A DNA stretch of 5,851 bases from positions 1-5,851 of the forward strand of contig CAVFKD010000049.1 of NCBI GenBank assembly GCA_963623095.1, in the 5' to 3' direction. Below are positions 4,883-5,851 of the stretch, one piece after another; positions within the stretch are counted from its first letter, which is position 1, and each line of letters starts with the position of its first letter. The stretch comes from UBA3210 sp963623095. GTDB lineage: Bacteria > Bacillota_I > Bacilli_A > RFN20 > CAG-449. The notes below the pieces were generated by a model, which saw only the letters and a list, made by a program, of their open reading frames with translations, searched no databases and was not told the DNA's origin. Made by a program: the position numbers and the translations under genes.

Positions 4883-5239
4883 TTATTTATACTCCTTAAC
4901 ATTATTTGTTATAAACTTGTTATATAAATATAATAAATATTCAATTTCATCATAGCTCAATTCATAATCAAACATTTTAGTTGATTCTCTTCTAAATACA
5001 AACATCATTGTTAATAAACTGTTTAATTCTTTAGCAGTAATATTTTTATATTCACATTTAGTAATATTGCTATTGTAATTTTTTTGATCGTGTAATAACA
5101 TTGATTTACTTTCTAAATCAATTGAACCAATAGATTTGCCATCTAATAACATGCATATTATTTCTTTATATAAAGTGCCTTGTTCCCTTTTATATTTAAA
5201 ATATGTAATTCTATTTTCAATTTCTAAGTAACTTTTCAT
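4883..5239 (-). CDS. Hypothetical protein (118 aa), early-type phage gene
   Basis: I do not recognise this protein. It is charged and helix-rich, rich in Lys, Glu, Tyr and Asn, with no signal peptide or transmembrane segment. The C-terminal ELSYDEIEYLLYLYNKFI (about 93-110) resembles CLNQEEVEYLYEIISKYM of the next protein: several residues (L, E, E, Y, L, K) coincide and most others are conservative, suggesting two members of one small-protein family or an internal duplication. The start is fixed by AAGGAG (5254-5249) with a 9-nt spacer. It ends one base before the 59-aa gene begins. Size, composition and placement ahead of a helicase suit an early host-takeover or regulatory gene. Confidence 0.8.
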   Translation of the reverse strand: MKSYLEIENRITYFKYKREQGTLYKEIICMLLDGKSIGSIDLESKSMLLHDQKNYNSNITKCEYKNITAKELNSLLTMMFVFRRESTKMFDYELSYDEIEYLLYLYNKFITNNVKEYK

Positions 5240-5243
5240 TTTT

Positions 5244-5309
5244 TTATTCTCCTTTATTCAATTTCTTTTGTCCTAATAATATTATTAGTATTAATATTGC
5301 TATTAGCAT
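5244..5309 (-). CDS. Possible 21-aa single-span membrane peptide
   Basis: A tiny ORF fills the gap between two genes. Its ATG (5309-5307) overlaps the stop codon of the 138-aa gene by 7 bp in the arrangement ATGCTAA, and its TAA ends 4 bp before the next start. The peptide begins MLIAILILIILLG, a run of hydrophobic residues just long enough for a short membrane span, and ends QKKLNKGE, a basic tail that would stay in the cytoplasm. There is no separate SD, so it would depend on coupling. phi29-type phages use small membrane proteins in replication-site organisation, but no homology is claimed. The AT-only codons mean the hydrophobic run could be chance. Confidence 0.35.
   Translation of the reverse strand: MLIAILILIILLGQKKLNKGE
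5273..5288. repeat. 16-bp perfect palindrome
   Basis: CTAATAATATTATTAG is a perfect palindrome between the 138- and 118-aa genes, within the possible small membrane peptide. It is entirely A/T apart from its end bases. It could bind a dimeric protein, but such palindromes arise easily in AT-rich sequence. Confidence 0.6.
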
Positions 5310-5719
5310 TCTGATTTATGTTTTTTTCTACTTTTGCGAGTATATTCTAATACTTGTAAATCATTGTACTCATGTTTACTGCATCTGATATACAGCCTCA
5401 TAATTTTTTCAAAATATTCAGGATTGATAATTTCAATTTCAAATTTAATCCTACCTAACATTCTAACAATTGCTTTTGGTTCAAACATCCAATTAATTAA
5501 ATCTTCATAAATACTTAAATAATTTGAATATTGATGTTCACTTAATATCTCGTGACTTAACCAATCAACAATGCTTGCTTTTTCAAATGCAGTCATTCCT
5601 TTAGTTTTTGGAAGTTTGTAAACATCATCAATGTCTTGCCATAGCTTTAAATGAAAATTAATATCATTCAAGTGATCTTCAGTTATCGGCCATGTTGCTA
5701 AAAATTTTTTGTTATTCAT
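5303..5719 (-). CDS. Hypothetical protein (138 aa) with basic C-terminus
   Basis: I do not recognise this protein. It is soluble-looking and helix-rich, with several Trp (WPITEDH, LKLWQDID, VDWLSHEIL, INWMFEP) and a strongly basic tail RKSRKKHKSEC (about 128-138), which suggests nucleic-acid contact. There is no transmembrane segment, zinc-binding cluster or nuclease motif. Translation starts at ATG 5719 behind a weak GAAAAGAGAT, a few bases after the stop of a possible tiny ORF, so coupling may help. It is the first substantial gene of a compact cassette leading to the helicase, suggesting a replication or early role. Confidence 0.75.
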   Translation of the reverse strand: MNNKKFLATWPITEDHLNDINFHLKLWQDIDDVYKLPKTKGMTAFEKASIVDWLSHEILSEHQYSNYLSIYEDLINWMFEPKAIVRMLGRIKFEIEIINPEYFEKIMRLYIRCSKHEYNDLQVLEYTRKSRKKHKSEC

Positions 5720-5722
5720 ATT

Positions 5723-5812
5723 TTAATATCTCTTTTCTAATGTTTTTAATAAATCATTAATAAATTTTTTGATAATTAGTAATACAATAATTTCTATAAA
5801 CTTCATAAACAT
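5723..5812 (-). CDS. Possible 29-aa hydrophobic/amphipathic small ORF
   Basis: This ORF begins MFMKFIEIIVLLIIKKF and ends with a basic helix (LLKTLEKRY), four bases before the 138-aa gene. It could insert in a membrane. A strong AAGGAGG lies at 5834-5828, but 15 bases from this ATG, farther than ideal. The ATG at the ideal 8-base distance (5819) opens another frame giving only 20 residues (MKNVYEVYRNYCITNYQKIY, stop at 5757). Either one may be translated, or the SD may serve a short leader peptide. The TAA at 5835-5833 could end a gene that lies beyond the window. Confidence 0.3.
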   Translation of the reverse strand: MFMKFIEIIVLLIIKKFINDLLKTLEKRY

Positions 5813-5827
5813 TTTTCATTTTTCCGC

Positions 5828-5834
5828 CCTCCTT
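5828..5834 (-). promoter_or_regulatory. Strong orphan Shine-Dalgarno near the window edge
   Basis: AAGGAGG on the minus strand is the best ribosome binding site of the right-hand cassette, yet the gene it should serve is only a 20-aa ORF starting at 5819 or a 29-aa ORF starting at 5812. It overlaps a TAA stop (5835-5833) preceded by open codons up to the window end, as though a partial upstream gene finishes here. Confidence 0.55.
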
Positions 5835-5851
5835 ATTGAGCATCTATATTG

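Noticed and set aside
5277..5300. TAATATTAT and TAATATTGC, similar to the CRESS-virus origin nonanucleotide TAATATTAC
   Set aside because: The helicase lacks a nickase, the sequence is not in the loop of a GC-stemmed hairpin, and near-matches are expected in AT-rich DNA.
1..5851. Mycoplasma-type genetic code (TGA as Trp)
   Set aside because: Trp codons checked in the ATPase and helicase are TGG, and all genes are intact with the standard code; use of only TAA/TAG stops is unremarkable in eight AT-rich genes.
1..5851. CRISPR array or insertion sequence
   Set aside because: No regularly spaced repeat series of suitable length, transposase, or terminal inverted repeats flanked by target duplications were seen.
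1..5851. Inverted terminal repeats at the window ends, as in phi29-like genomes
   Set aside because: The first bases (GATACAAATATGG) and the reverse complement of the last (CAATATAGATGC) do not match, so the window ends are not shown to be genome ends.

Overview
The window is AT-rich, and every convincing gene lies on the minus strand, so the map reads from right (5851) to left (1). Strong purine-rich ribosome binding sites (AGGAGG, GGAGG, AAGGAG), TAA/TAG stops with Trp encoded by TGG at the sites checked, and a classical SSB with an acidic DDLPF tip point to a low-GC Gram-positive (Firmicutes-like) host and the standard genetic code. A phi29 gp16-type DNA-packaging ATPase marks it as part of a small tailed phage of the phi29-like (protein-primed) kind, or a satellite or plasmid-like relative of one. 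No capsid, portal, tail or lysis gene is visible here.

Layout in order of transcription. (1) 5851-3839: a tight cassette of small genes. These are a possible tiny ORF, a 138-aa unknown, a possible 21-aa membrane peptide, a 118-aa unknown, a 59-aa unknown, and a superfamily 3 (circovirus/plasmid Rep-type, PF00910-like) helicase that lacks the HUH nickase domain it is usually fused to. (2) 3838-3705: a sigma-70-type promoter and a leader of about 90 nt. (3) 3704-3339: ssb. (4) 3338-2984: a 355-bp gene-free stretch dense in inverted and direct repeats. It holds a candidate structured RNA, a weak terminator or attenuator, and a strong hairpin whose loop is complementary to the Shine-Dalgarno of the next gene. 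(5) 2983-157: three coupled genes. They are a 373-aa protein-primed family B DNA polymerase palm homologue with no exonuclease domain and an eroded motif C, a 192-aa strongly basic protein in a position suitable for a terminal protein, and the packaging ATPase. (6) 163-135: a rho-independent terminator overlapping the ATPase stop codon. (7) 1-134: a CA-rich repeat region that looks like an origin, packaging or protein-binding site.

The most unusual feature is the mixture of two replication styles. SSB and a Rep-type helicase belong to one, and a truncated protein-primed PolB, a possible terminal protein and a phi29 ATPase belong to the other. Both signature enzymes appear trimmed: the helicase has no nickase, and the polymerase has no exonuclease and lacks one canonical catalytic Asp. 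The second point of interest is the 355-bp intergenic block. It might encode a packaging RNA analogue, since phi29 gp16 works with a pRNA, or a regulatory leader for the polymerase-ATPase genes. The first idea is inference; the sequence directly shows the repeats and stems.
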